Of a stretch of DNA of 28,803 nt, positions 8,593 to 16,539 are shown one piece after another (position 1 is the stretch's first letter; each line of letters starts with the position of its first letter). Source of the stretch: an uncultured Collinsella sp. Lineage in GTDB: Bacteria > Actinomycetota > Coriobacteriia > Coriobacteriales > Coriobacteriaceae. The position numbers were made by a program, and so were the translations under genes. Location of the stretch: contig CAKTUC010000011.1 of NCBI GenBank assembly GCA_934617135.1, positions 1-28,803 on the forward strand, in the 5' to 3' direction. Below the pieces are notes generated by a model. That model did no database searches, was not told the origin of the DNA, and saw only the letters and a program-made list of their open reading frames with translations.

Positions 8593-8639
8593 ATGGCGCC
8601 AGACCGCGCCGAGGTGCGACTCGACCGGTCTGGTGCCAT
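8593..8639 (-). promoter_or_regulatory. Hairpin in the leader of the alpha/beta hydrolase gene
   Basis: ATGGCGCCAGACCG (8593-8606) is complementary to 8626-8639 with one G-T wobble, around a 19-base loop that can itself pair CGAG with CTCG. The hairpin ends 18 bases before the start codon on the minus strand. It may be a protein-binding palindrome or an mRNA leader structure. Confidence 0.4.
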
Positions 8640-8698
8640 GTTACGCATACTTAAATGCGTTTACTGTACCCGACTCGCGCCCTTTCATGACAGGGTTC

Positions 8699-8822
8699 CG
8701 GAAGTGCGGGGAAAAATCGAAAACCGGTAAGCACAACTGGTTTTTTGTCAACAAAACCCCAGGTCACAGATGGCCAAAATGGTTGTCTGGTCGGCAAGTT
8801 CTCGGTTTTCCCCTCACTTCCG
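8699..8822. repeat. Imperfect 124-bp inverted-repeat element
   Basis: The ends CGGAAGTGCGGGGAAAA (8699-8715) and its near complement (8806-8822) match in all but one base, and weaker complementarity continues inward for about 45 bases. No coding capacity is convincing. The size and end structure are those of a small non-coding mobile or palindromic unit. The rest of the gene-free stretch 8640-8949 shows nothing else I can name. Confidence 0.45.
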
Positions 8823-8949
8823 AAATATGGCTTTGCGAGACTCACGTCGGTCGGTCCCATGGGCCAGAAACAGTGGGTTCAAAGCGCTGGATGGAATCAT
8901 CGCTACCCCCTCTCGCAACAAATCCCGAATGTATGGACCGATAGAAGGC

Positions 8950-8987
8950 AAAAAAGACCGGACAATCTTGCAAAAGACGTCCGGTCT
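8950..8987 (-). terminator. Intrinsic terminator after acpS
   Basis: AGACCGGAC (8955-8963) and GTCCGGTCT (8979-8987) form a perfect 9-bp stem with a 15-base loop, followed on the minus strand by six T (8950-8955, overlapping the stem base). It lies 13 bases beyond the acpS stop codon. Confidence 0.88.
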
Positions 8988-9000
8988 ATACGAAATCAAG

Positions 9001-9375
9001 TTATTGCGCCAGCACGATAGCCGTAGCCAGGTCCCGCTCGTTGGTAATGGAGACAAGCAACTCGGTTACATCAGCCTCGGCGAGCACCGACGCAAGTGGT
9101 CCCGCGAGCGTGATATGCGGTGCGCCGCTAACATCTTCCAGTGTTTCAACGATCCGTAAGTCGAAGCCTTCGGTCGTAAGGCCTGCCAAAGCCTTGAACG
9201 CCGCCTCCTTGACGGCAAACTTGCCGGCGAGGACTTGAGCCGTATCATGCCTTAAGGCAGCCTGGGTACATTCGGCCTCGGTGAAGGTGCGGCGAACGAA
9301 CGCCCCGTCCAAGTCGGAACAAAGTCGGCGCATCTCCTCAATATCGACCGTATCGATCCCTATACCTTTGACCAT
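9001..9375 (-). CDS. acpS: Holo-[acyl-carrier-protein] synthase
   Basis: The 124-residue protein begins MVKGIGIDTVDIEEM, the AcpS signature with metal-binding Asp8, and has the second signature AGKFAVKEAAFKAL with Glu57. AcpS moves the 4'-phosphopantetheine arm from CoA to the conserved serine of apo acyl carrier protein. ATG 9375 gives the normal family length; an in-frame TTG at 9393 would add six residues. A strong terminator follows. It is on the same strand as, and 322 bases beyond, the acyl operon that encodes an acyl carrier protein. It could be read through from that operon or be the cell's housekeeping copy with its own promoter; the sequence does not decide this. Confidence 0.93.
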   Translation of the reverse strand: MVKGIGIDTVDIEEMRRLCSDLDGAFVRRTFTEAECTQAALRHDTAQVLAGKFAVKEAAFKALAGLTTEGFDLRIVETLEDVSGAPHITLAGPLASVLAEADVTELLVSITNERDLATAIVLAQ

Positions 9376-9697
9376 GTCGGGCCCATCTTTCAAAATCGAA
9401 ACAACAGCGACGTTTCAGGATAATACCCCGCACCCAAACCAAAGAACACCGCGCATATACGACCGCTCGCTGGCACGGACAAAGATGTCCCAATGGAGGG
9501 TGTCGAAGCAGGACAAACCCGTCGGCACCGTCCCGCACCTCATATCCCCAACGCCGTTGACGTGCGACTTTGCACCGAGCCGACATCCGCGACCTGTGCT
9601 TCTGTCGCCCCCTTCTTCATGCAGTCGTACCTCACCGAAGGGACGAACCTTTGAAGCTTGGAAGACGCACTTTGGCGGTCCTTCTTGACAAAAATCT
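9376..9697. other. Gene-free spacer between MFS transporter and acpS
   Basis: These 322 bases contain no reading frame with a ribosome site and no clear terminator or strong hairpin. An acpS promoter is expected here, but no convincing -35/-10 pair was found. Confidence 0.4.
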
Positions 9698-10996
9698 CTA
9701 TTTACGACGCAGGGCAAGCATGCCAAAGGCAAAGCAGAGGACCATGCAGACGACGGACAGGCCAAACATGAGCGTGAAGCCACCGGGCAGATCGATCACA
9801 AAGCCCCAGAAGATCGAGGCGACCGCGCTGCCAAGAGCTCCAGCGATCGACACACGCGAGTAGATGTTGGCGTAGTCGAGCGACCCAAAGGCGGAGCGCA
9901 CCAACAGCGGCGTCTGTACCGTAGTGCACGCGTAAACAAAGCCAAAGGCGAAGGCGCCCACGAGCAGGGCCACGCTGATTCCGGGGACGAGCGCCATGAG
10001 GGCAACGCCCACAATGCCGCAGGCCACGCCAAGCAAGAGCCCGAGCTTGGCCGACTTGTCGTTAACCACGCCGAGCACGACCTTGCCGATCGCTTGGCCC
10101 GCCATGCAGGCGCTTGCCACCACGCCCGAGATCGCAGCGATCGCAGGTGCGGAGTCAGCAAACGAGAGACAGTACGACGGCAGGAATTGATAAACCGTCT
10201 GGTTGACCGTAATGACGAAGGAGAACACGACAAGCGCAAAGAACGCAGGCGTGCGCATGGCCTGTGCGGCCATCATGCCCTGCTCGGTGGAAGCGGCGGC
10301 CGCACCTTCAGCTACGTCCCCATGCTCGGAGGCAGTGTCCTCGGCGCCGTAGGGAAGCAGGCCCTTGTCAGCCGGCTTGGAACGAACCACAAGAAACGTA
10401 AACGGCAGGGCGACGATAAGCACAATCAGACCGAAGATCAGATACCCCATGCGCCAGCCCTCGGCACCCGACGAGATCAGCGCCGTACCGAGCGGGTTAA
10501 AGACGACGCCGCCGATACCGGTAAACGCCATGCAGAGGCCCACGAAGAAACCGACCCTCTTCTTGCACCACGCGTTGATGAGCGTGGGGACGGCGAGATA
10601 GATGAGCGGCGCCGTACCGATACCAAGCGCTATGCCCGCGATATAGAACATCCAGACAGCGGTGAAGCGCGACATGGCGACAAGCGCGATGCCATCGAGG
10701 GCGACGGCAGCCGAGAGCACAGCACGCGTGTCGAATCGGCTCATAAGCTTGCCCGCAACCGGCAACATGAGCATCATCGCCAAGTTGAGGATCGAGAAAT
10801 ACATGGTGAACGATGCACGGGCGACGCCAAAATACTCGCTCACCGGGGTGAAGAAAATGCCGGCGCAGCTCAGCACGAGCGCGCACGGGATACCGGCGAT
10901 CACGATGCCGGCAGCCACGATTAAGTATGCGTAGTGAAACCCATCGCGGCGGGCGGGGGCCTGAGCCCCCGCAGCAGAAGTTGCTCCCTGTGACAC
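9698..10996 (-). CDS. Major facilitator superfamily transporter, OFA-like (second of the operon)
   Basis: The protein of about 432 residues has twelve hydrophobic segments in two bundles of six with a charged central loop (about residues 200-240), the MFS plan. Its general look resembles the oxalate/formate antiporter (OFA) branch that moves carboxylates. The GTG at 10996 is favoured because TAAGGGGG, which overlaps the stop codon of the upstream kinase gene, provides a strong ribosome site five bases away; the ATG at 11020 would overlap the kinase gene by 14 bases without a site. Being last in the acyl operon, it probably imports the substrate or exports the acid end product. Substrate assignment is inference. 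Confidence 0.85.
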   Translation of the reverse strand: MSQGATSAAGAQAPARRDGFHYAYLIVAAGIVIAGIPCALVLSCAGIFFTPVSEYFGVARASFTMYFSILNLAMMLMLPVAGKLMSRFDTRAVLSAAVALDGIALVAMSRFTAVWMFYIAGIALGIGTAPLIYLAVPTLINAWCKKRVGFFVGLCMAFTGIGGVVFNPLGTALISSGAEGWRMGYLIFGLIVLIVALPFTFLVVRSKPADKGLLPYGAEDTASEHGDVAEGAAAASTEQGMMAAQAMRTPAFFALVVFSFVITVNQTVYQFLPSYCLSFADSAPAIAAISGVVASACMAGQAIGKVVLGVVNDKSAKLGLLLGVACGIVGVALMALVPGISVALLVGAFAFGFVYACTTVQTPLLVRSAFGSLDYANIYSRVSIAGALGSAVASIFWGFVIDLPGGFTLMFGLSVVCMVLCFAFGMLALRRK

Positions 10997-11006
10997 CGCG
11001 TCCCCC

Positions 11007-12131
11007 TTAGGCCTCGACATCGGCGAAGGCGCCGGGCATCGTGAAACCCTTCCAAGAGGGCTCTCCGGTGAAGGTCATGACGTCCTCGGTGCCCTCGAGC
11101 GCACGGATGGCGCCGGACGCGAGGGCGTCCATCTCGAAGTCGCCACCGTAGATTTTGACCGGCGCGATCCACTCAACGCGCTCGCGCACATAGCCGGTGA
11201 AGTACGGGTCATTGGAGACGCCGCCGGTGAGGACGATGCCGTCGACTTTGCCCTTGAGCGCGGCCGCGAAAGCGCCAATGTACTTGGCAACCTGGTAGGC
11301 CATGGCGTCATAGACGACCTTCGCCCACTCGTCGCCCTCCTCGATGCGCTTGCAGATGATGCGGGCATCGTCGGTGCCGCACAGGCCCACGAGGCCGCCG
11401 GTCTTGCCAATCACGCCGTCCATCTGCTTCTTGACGGCGCCCTCGGAGAAGGCGAGCTTGACGACGGGCTTGAGCGGTGCATCGCCCGAGCGGTTGGGCG
11501 CAAAGGGGCCGGAGCCCTCGAGCACGTCGTTGGTGTCGATCATGCGACCATGGTTGTGGCAGGCCACGGAAAGGCCGCCGCCCACGTGCGCGACGATGAA
11601 GTTGCCCTCGGCATAGGTGGTACCGAGCTCGGCAGCGCAGCGAAGGGCGCATTCCTTCTGGTTGAGGCAGTGCACGTGGCTCTTGCGGTAGACACCGGGA
11701 TAGCCGGTGATACGGGCAACGTTCTCGAGTTCGTCGGTATCGGGCTGGTTGACAGCGTAGGCAGGCTTGCCCACCTGCTGGGCAAAAGCCTGCAGCAGCG
11801 GCGCACCTAAAATGGCAGGATGGTTGACGCCGGCGTTCATGACGTGGTCGCAGACCGTATCGTCAATCGCAAAGATACCACCGACGGTGGGACCCATGGC
11901 GCCGCAGTAGCCGGAGAACGCATCGATGTCCTCGAGCTTGATGCCGTGCTCCTCAAGCGCGGCAAGAATGGTCTCCTTGCGGTATTCGAACTGGTCGGCA
12001 GCCTGGTCGAAGCGGGCGAGCTCCTCGGCCGGATGGGTGACGTTGAGACGGAACAGAGCCTCGGTGCCTTCGAACACGGCGACCTTGGTGGAGGTGGAAC
12101 CCGGGGAGAGGGTCAGGATCTTGTAACTCAT
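11007..12131 (-). CDS. buk: Butyrate kinase family acyl kinase
   Basis: The 374-residue protein matches butyrate kinase along its length: PGSTSTKVAVFE at the N-terminus, the HPAE segment, SGYCGAMGPTVGGIFAIDD, HVGGGLSVACHNHGRMIDTNDVLEGSGPFAPNRSG and VLTGGVSNDPYF. Enzymes of this family (EC 2.7.2.7, ASKHA fold) convert acyl phosphate and ADP to the free acid and ATP. One oddity: the family usually has NPGSTSTK, but this gene encodes SPGSTSTK, so the Asn that contacts the phosphate is replaced by Ser. AAGGAAG lies before ATG 12131. The phosphate acyltransferase encoded 1.5 kb upstream in the operon would supply the acyl phosphate. Branched or unusual short acyl groups are possible substrates. 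Confidence 0.88.
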   Translation of the reverse strand: MSYKILTLSPGSTSTKVAVFEGTEALFRLNVTHPAEELARFDQAADQFEYRKETILAALEEHGIKLEDIDAFSGYCGAMGPTVGGIFAIDDTVCDHVMNAGVNHPAILGAPLLQAFAQQVGKPAYAVNQPDTDELENVARITGYPGVYRKSHVHCLNQKECALRCAAELGTTYAEGNFIVAHVGGGLSVACHNHGRMIDTNDVLEGSGPFAPNRSGDAPLKPVVKLAFSEGAVKKQMDGVIGKTGGLVGLCGTDDARIICKRIEEGDEWAKVVYDAMAYQVAKYIGAFAAALKGKVDGIVLTGGVSNDPYFTGYVRERVEWIAPVKIYGGDFEMDALASGAIRALEGTEDVMTFTGEPSWKGFTMPGAFADVEA

Positions 12132-12232
12132 GAAAGCTTCCTTTCTATCTGGGAAAACGAATCAACAGGGGCAAGCGGTGTTATCGAGAATGAAAATGGA
12201 GGCTCGGTGACGGAGGCTGGCGGCGTTACCGG

Positions 12233-12631
12233 CTAGCGGTTTTGGATTGCGAAAAGCACAAGCGACGTCACGTAGCCGATAAGCATGAGCTGGATATACG
12301 TCGCGAGCCACGCGGAGACGACATCGCCACCCGCCGGCGTCTGGATCAGAGCCATGGTGAAGGAGATGCACGTCACGAAGACGAAGTTCTCGACAAAGAC
12401 TTGGACAATGGGACGCCAACGGCGCTCTCCCGCCCATCCGGTCACCGCGACGGCAAACCCGGGAACGGGCAGTACGAGTTGCAGCAGCACATTGGTGAAA
12501 AACGCCGACGCCACGCCCGGATACCAAGATTGAAATGCGATCTCGGCACCGCCGATGAGCATCGCCGAAGTGTTGATAACCAACGCAAGCACGAGGTCGC
12601 AGAGGATGGTCGCGATATTCCATTTGCACAT
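12233..12631 (-). CDS. Small four-helix membrane protein (DUF2798-like), unknown function
   Basis: The 132-residue protein has four predicted membrane helices (about residues 8-27, 42-63, 78-98 and 105-127) and a short cytoplasmic loop with GERRWRP. It vaguely resembles DUF2798-type small membrane proteins, but I do not recognise it firmly. It starts five bases after the esterase stop, with GGAG eight bases before ATG 12631, so it is translated with the operon. Its position between an esterase and an acyl kinase suggests a part in transport or membrane tolerance of the pathway compound, without direct evidence. Confidence 0.65.
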   Translation of the reverse strand: MCKWNIATILCDLVLALVINTSAMLIGGAEIAFQSWYPGVASAFFTNVLLQLVLPVPGFAVAVTGWAGERRWRPIVQVFVENFVFVTCISFTMALIQTPAGGDVVSAWLATYIQLMLIGYVTSLVLFAIQNR

Positions 12632-12636
12632 GGCAG

Positions 12637-13596
12637 CTACTCCGGATCTTCAAGGCCGGGAAACGGCACGTCATGGCATGCCGGCCCGAGCAGATGTTCA
12701 AGGGACGTTTTGACGGCGCGGGCCGCAGCATGTTGGAACCCACGGGGCCGTGCGGCGACGGTCTCGGGCATCGAGATGGCGCGGAACGTCTCCATATCGG
12801 CCGCGTCCTCGATGTAGCCGTGGTAGACGCCCGCGACGGGATTCCAAACGCCAGGCGCACCCGCATCGGTCATACGGCGGCACAGCGTCTCCGCCTGAGG
12901 CAGGAGCGCATCACCCTCGACCGGGCAGAACACTGTGGGCGGCAACGCAGCGAGCTCGCCATCCTCTGCATACACGGGAGACATCAGCGGATCGGTCTCG
13001 TCACGCCCCCCCGCATACATCGCCGAGAACGCGGCCATCTTGTCGACCGGCAGGTCGCAAGCACGTACGCCGTTCGGATCGATCCGCTCGGCCACATCGA
13101 GACATGGATAATGAAGCGCCAGACCCGAGACAGGTGGAGCCGAATTGTCGCGCTGAGAGAGCAGGGCGTAGGCGACGGCCAGGTTCGCTCCGGCACTGTA
13201 GCCCATGAGCACGACATGGGCCGGCGCGACCTCGACCTCACTGCCGTCGACGATACGCCGGACCGTGCCCGCCACGTCGTTGAGTGCGGCGGGGAACGGA
13301 TGCTCCGGCGCCAAGCGGTACTCGATCCCCACGACGTTGACATCGAAGGTGTCGCGCACCCAAGCGCGTAACGCATCACCCTTGCGGGCATCGCCGAGCG
13401 CGAAGCCGCCCCCGTGGAGTTCGAACACCACAGGTCGGGGTGCCGTGCCAGCCGCACGATGTAGCCAACAGCCGCTTGCGCAACCGAGTTCGGTCTCAGG
13501 CGTCAGCCACTCCCCCGTCATGGCTCGGGCATCGAGAGTGCGCTCGGTCTGACGGCGTAGATACGGAAGCGCTGCCGCGAAGCCGCCCACGCCCAT
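12637..13596 (-). CDS. Alpha/beta hydrolase, hormone-sensitive-lipase-like esterase
   Basis: The protein of about 319 residues has the HSL-family oxyanion motif HGGGF (about 61-65), the YRLAPEHPFPAALND segment, the nucleophile elbow GYSAGAN (Ser134), an acidic residue in PVEGDALLPQA and a histidine in YHGYIE. Such enzymes hydrolyse short-chain acyl esters in the cytoplasm. ATG 13596 follows the phosphate acyltransferase stop by eight bases with no ribosome site, so reinitiation is likely; an in-frame TTG at 13608 overlaps that stop. Together with the CocE-type hydrolase it suggests that the operon processes ester or amide substrates. Confidence 0.87.
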   Translation of the reverse strand: MGVGGFAAALPYLRRQTERTLDARAMTGEWLTPETELGCASGCWLHRAAGTAPRPVVFELHGGGFALGDARKGDALRAWVRDTFDVNVVGIEYRLAPEHPFPAALNDVAGTVRRIVDGSEVEVAPAHVVLMGYSAGANLAVAYALLSQRDNSAPPVSGLALHYPCLDVAERIDPNGVRACDLPVDKMAAFSAMYAGGRDETDPLMSPVYAEDGELAALPPTVFCPVEGDALLPQAETLCRRMTDAGAPGVWNPVAGVYHGYIEDAADMETFRAISMPETVAARPRGFQHAAARAVKTSLEHLLGPACHDVPFPGLEDPE

Positions 13597-13604
13597 ATCG
13601 GCTA

Positions 13605-14600
13605 TCAACGGGCCGAGAGGACGAGCATCGCGATGTCGCCGACAATCTCGTCGACCGTGGCGCCGCGCGAACTATCGGCGACGGGGCGCTTAAAACCCGA
13701 AAGACTGTGGCCGTAAGCCGCACCGTGGGCAAAGCGCTGGATCAGCTTGACGGCGATGTTCGCGGCGTTGAGATCGGGGAACACGAGCACGTTAGCACGG
13801 CCGGCCACGTCGCTCTCGCGCTTGACCTTCTTGGCGGCGACAGCCGGATCGATCGCGGCGTCGAGCTGAAACTCGCCGTCGATAGCGAGATCGGCGCGAC
13901 GCTCGCGAGCGATCTTGATAGCCTCGTCGACGCGGTCAACCGAGGTTCCGGCACCGGACCCATCCGTGGAGAACGACAGGAACGCCACGCGGGGCTCCCA
14001 TCCCATCATGGCCGCGGAACCGTCGGCGGCGGCGATGGCGATGGACGCCAGCTCCTCGGCCGTGGGCTCGGGGTTGAGACCGCAGTCGGTAAAGCAGATG
14101 ACGCTGCCCTCGGGACCCTCGAAGCCCGGGGTGTCGACAAGCGCGAAGATGCTCGGAACATCGACACCCTCGGCAAGGCCGATAATGGTCTGTGCCGCCA
14201 TGAGCACATCGCCCGTGGTGTTGACGTGGCCGCAGAACGTGCAGTCGACGTCGCCCTGCTCCTCCATCATCATGGCGTAGTACATGGGGTTCTTGATCTT
14301 GCGGCGGCTGCCCTTGGCGCTGATGAGACGCGGGCCTCCGGCCATGTAGCGCTCGGCGAGCACATCGGCCTCAGCCTCGTCAGTGTTGTCGACGATCTCC
14401 ATGCCCTCGAGCGACACGCCAGCACGCGCAGCGGTCTCCTCGATCACGGAACGCGGGCTCACGAGGACCGGGGTACCGATACCCTCGTCGAGCACGCGGC
14501 GTGCGGCGAGAAGGGTCTTCTCTGCCTCGCACTCGGGAAGCGCCACACGCTTGGGCGCGCCCTTGGCGTCCTCGATGAGCTTTTCGATCAGGGTTGCCAT
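13605..14600 (-). CDS. Phosphate acetyl/butyryl-transferase family enzyme
   Basis: The 331-residue protein follows the phosphotransacetylase pattern: ALPECEAEKTLLAA near the start, FTDCGLNPEPTAEELASIAI, RVAFLSFSTDGSG, IDGEFQLDAAIDP, NVLVFPDLNAAN and GFKRPVADSSRG at the C-terminus. These enzymes exchange CoA for phosphate on an acyl group (EC 2.3.1.8 or 2.3.1.19). The length and motifs look more like Pta than short Ptb, but the partner kinase is of the butyrate type, so the acyl chain is open. ATG 14600 has GGAG five bases upstream; a longer frame to 14675 crosses a hairpin and is rejected. An acyl carrier protein gene directly upstream raises the possibility that acyl-ACP is the donor. Confidence 0.88.
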   Translation of the reverse strand: MATLIEKLIEDAKGAPKRVALPECEAEKTLLAARRVLDEGIGTPVLVSPRSVIEETAARAGVSLEGMEIVDNTDEAEADVLAERYMAGGPRLISAKGSRRKIKNPMYYAMMMEEQGDVDCTFCGHVNTTGDVLMAAQTIIGLAEGVDVPSIFALVDTPGFEGPEGSVICFTDCGLNPEPTAEELASIAIAAADGSAAMMGWEPRVAFLSFSTDGSGAGTSVDRVDEAIKIARERRADLAIDGEFQLDAAIDPAVAAKKVKRESDVAGRANVLVFPDLNAANIAVKLIQRFAHGAAYGHSLSGFKRPVADSSRGATVDEIVGDIAMLVLSAR

Positions 14601-14645
14601 CTTGTCTCCATCCTTTCGCAGTGAGTTGAGGCGATGCAGCCTCGC

Positions 14646-14724
14646 TATGGGATCCGAACCTCTGCCAGATCCCATAACGGCGCTGCAACGATTAGACGGG
14701 GCGACGGCAGATCGCCGCCGCCCC
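14646..14724 (-). repeat. Two tandem hairpins between the ACP and phosphate acyltransferase genes
   Basis: TATGGGATC (14646-14654) pairs perfectly with 14668-14676, and GGGGCG (14698-14703) with CGCCCC (14719-14724), the latter with extra inner CGGC/GCCG pairs. Neither has a T-tract on the minus strand, so they look like mRNA-stabilising or processing structures rather than terminators. Confidence 0.55.
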
Positions 14725-14732
14725 AGTGCGAA

Positions 14733-14984
14733 CTACATCGAGAGGGTGTCGTCGATGAGCTTCGCAGCGTCGGCGAAGGTCTTGCACTTGTTGAGCTGCA
14801 TGAAGGGCACCTCGACCTCGTACTCGTCCTCGAGTGCAGAGGCAAATTGGACGACGTTCACGCTCTTGCAACCCAAGTCGTCGACAAAGGAGGTCTCGGC
14901 CGAAAGGCTGTCGCGGTCGCTACCGAAAATCTCAACGGCCTTGTCCTTAAGAATGTCGATAACCTCTTCCTGGAATTCGTTCAT
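14733..14984 (-). CDS. Acyl carrier protein with variant phosphopantetheine site
   Basis: The 83-residue acidic protein has the length and helix pattern of acyl carrier proteins. The attachment serine is Ser41 in VDDLGCKSVNVVQF; the usual sequence is LGADSL, so Lys replaces the Asp just before Ser and Val replaces Leu after it. Later parts (ALEDEYEVEVPF and TFADAAKLID) are typical. AcpS should modify Ser41 with 4'-phosphopantetheine. The gene lies between a transporter and a phosphate acyltransferase in a catabolic operon, not next to fatty acid synthesis genes, so it is probably a dedicated carrier. AAGGAAAGGA precedes ATG 14984. Whether it carries the acyl group used by the acyltransferase is inference. 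Confidence 0.88.
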   Translation of the reverse strand: MNEFQEEVIDILKDKAVEIFGSDRDSLSAETSFVDDLGCKSVNVVQFASALEDEYEVEVPFMQLNKCKTFADAAKLIDDTLSM

Positions 14985-15013
14985 GATGTGTTCCTTTCCT
15001 TGTGGGACTGGAT

Positions 15014-15031
15014 GCCGGGCGATCGCTCGGC
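15014..15031 (-). repeat. Hairpin between the first MFS gene and the ACP gene
   Basis: GCCGGGC and GCTCGGC form a 7-bp stem with one G-T pair around a GATC loop. It sits about 30 bases upstream of the carrier protein start in the 114-base gap. Confidence 0.4.
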
Positions 15032-15098
15032 TAGGTTTACAAAAGCTTGTCTGGCGGCTGCGGCGTTCCGGCTCAATGGATGCGCAGCTGCTAGGCGG

Positions 15099-16391
15099 CT
15101 ACTCTCCGCGGATGTTGGACGCGATCTGCTTGTAGGGCAGCGCGATCACGGGGACGAGCGCGATGAGGCAGATAACGAAGACCGCGAGCATCACGTTCTG
15201 TGGGCCGGCAACAGCGGAGACAGTCGACATGACCGAGACGCCGGCAAAGTTGAGCACGTTGAAGATGACTTGGATGGGCGTATAGGCAACCTCGAAATCA
15301 GCGCGGCCGTAAATGGAGGCGGTAAGCGACATGCAGACGTTTGCCGCACCCGAGAGACCGAACATGAACATGCCCGTTGCCACGGCGCAGACGACGGAGT
15401 TCACACCGCCGAGCTTCACCAAAAGACCGCCGATACCCAGCACGCAAATCACGACGAGCGTGGTCTTCTTGGTGCCGATCTTTTGGTCGAGTACGCCGAT
15501 CAGATAGTGGCCGAGCAGACCGATGGGCCACATGGAGGATAGGAGCACGACGCCGAACATCGGGTCCTGGCCATAAGAGGCGAGCGTGGGAACGAGCAGG
15601 GCGATCGTACCGGCGCCGACCATCATGGGAAGGCCGGTTCCAAGACCGATAAGCCAGGTCTGCGGGGTCTTGAGTACGCGAGCGGTAGTCCAAGGACTCG
15701 TCTTCTTGTACTCCTGCGCCGCCTTGAACTCGGCCTCGAGCTCCTCGCGGCTCACGGACTGGTCGTTATCGGGATAAGCGCCCGCCTCCTCGGGGTTGTT
15801 CTTGACAAAGAGGAAGACGACAACGGCCGTGATCGCAACGATAGCGGCCATAGCCCAGAAGAAACCGGAGATGCCAAAGGCGCTTCCGGCAAACCCCAAG
15901 ATGATGGGGTTGAGCGTCGCCGAGGAGATGGTCATGCCCATGGTGGCGATACCCATGAAGGCACCCTTGGTACGCGGGAACCACGATGATCCGAGGAGTC
16001 CTACGCCGATGGTGGCGTAGGCGACCATCGAGAAGTTGAAGATCACAACGCCCGCGGCAAAGACCTCGAACGTGTGGGCGCACGCCAGCACGGCAAAACC
16101 GATAGCCGACCCGGCAAGGCCGATGACCGAAACCATCTTGGCGCCGATCTTGCGGCCGAGCGTGCCGAAGAGCACGACAGCGATCAGGCTGATCCAGCCG
16201 GCGATGGTGATGACATAGGACATGTCGGTCTGCTGCCAGCCGTACATCTCGTTAAAGAGGCCGAACAGCGTGTTGGTGGCCGCGTTCCAGAATGAATAGA
16301 AGTAGAAGAAGATGAAGCAGGCAATGGTGATGCCCCAACCCTTGGCGCCAAAATTGGGCAACCAGGCGTTGAATTTCTTGTTTTCTGCCAT
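15099..16391 (-). CDS. Major facilitator superfamily transporter (first of the operon)
   Basis: The 430-residue protein has twelve predicted membrane segments in two halves separated by a charged loop (about residues 200-235, rich in Glu and Lys). The FGTLGRKIGAK segment between helices two and three is the MFS signature loop. It resembles carboxylate-type MFS carriers, but the substrate is not readable. GGGAG lies upstream of ATG 16391. It is the second gene of the operon after the CocE-type hydrolase, so it probably brings in the hydrolase substrate. The second MFS protein at the operon end differs clearly in sequence, so the two may have opposite or complementary jobs, for instance import and product export. 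Confidence 0.87.
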   Translation of the reverse strand: MAENKKFNAWLPNFGAKGWGITIACFIFFYFYSFWNAATNTLFGLFNEMYGWQQTDMSYVITIAGWISLIAVVLFGTLGRKIGAKMVSVIGLAGSAIGFAVLACAHTFEVFAAGVVIFNFSMVAYATIGVGLLGSSWFPRTKGAFMGIATMGMTISSATLNPIILGFAGSAFGISGFFWAMAAIVAITAVVVFLFVKNNPEEAGAYPDNDQSVSREELEAEFKAAQEYKKTSPWTTARVLKTPQTWLIGLGTGLPMMVGAGTIALLVPTLASYGQDPMFGVVLLSSMWPIGLLGHYLIGVLDQKIGTKKTTLVVICVLGIGGLLVKLGGVNSVVCAVATGMFMFGLSGAANVCMSLTASIYGRADFEVAYTPIQVIFNVLNFAGVSVMSTVSAVAGPQNVMLAVFVICLIALVPVIALPYKQIASNIRGE

Positions 16392-16411
16392 AAAAACGGC
16401 TCCCTAGATAA

Positions 16412-16476
16412 GGCGGGAGGCGGAGAGAGGCTAGACCCTCCCGCCGGATGGCGCCCCGGGACTTATGTCCCGGGGC
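16412..16476 (-). repeat. Two tandem hairpins between the CocE-type hydrolase and first MFS genes
   Basis: GGCGGGAGG (16412-16420) pairs with CCTCCCGCC (16437-16445), and GCCCCGGGAC (16453-16462) pairs perfectly with 16467-16476 around a TTAT loop. Neither stem has a T-tract on the minus strand. They fill the 148-base gap and may lower read-through or protect mRNA ends, so that the first gene is expressed differently from the rest. Confidence 0.6.
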
Positions 16477-16539
16477 CGTCAGGCACGCATGCGTGGAATG
16501 CGCACCCCTAAAAATCGTGAACGATCGCGCTCAGGAGAC

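Noticed and set aside
8640..8949. Several short frames in the spacer upstream of the alpha/beta hydrolase gene
   Set aside because: They overlap one another on both strands, lack ribosome sites, and the stretch is explained in part by an inverted-repeat element.
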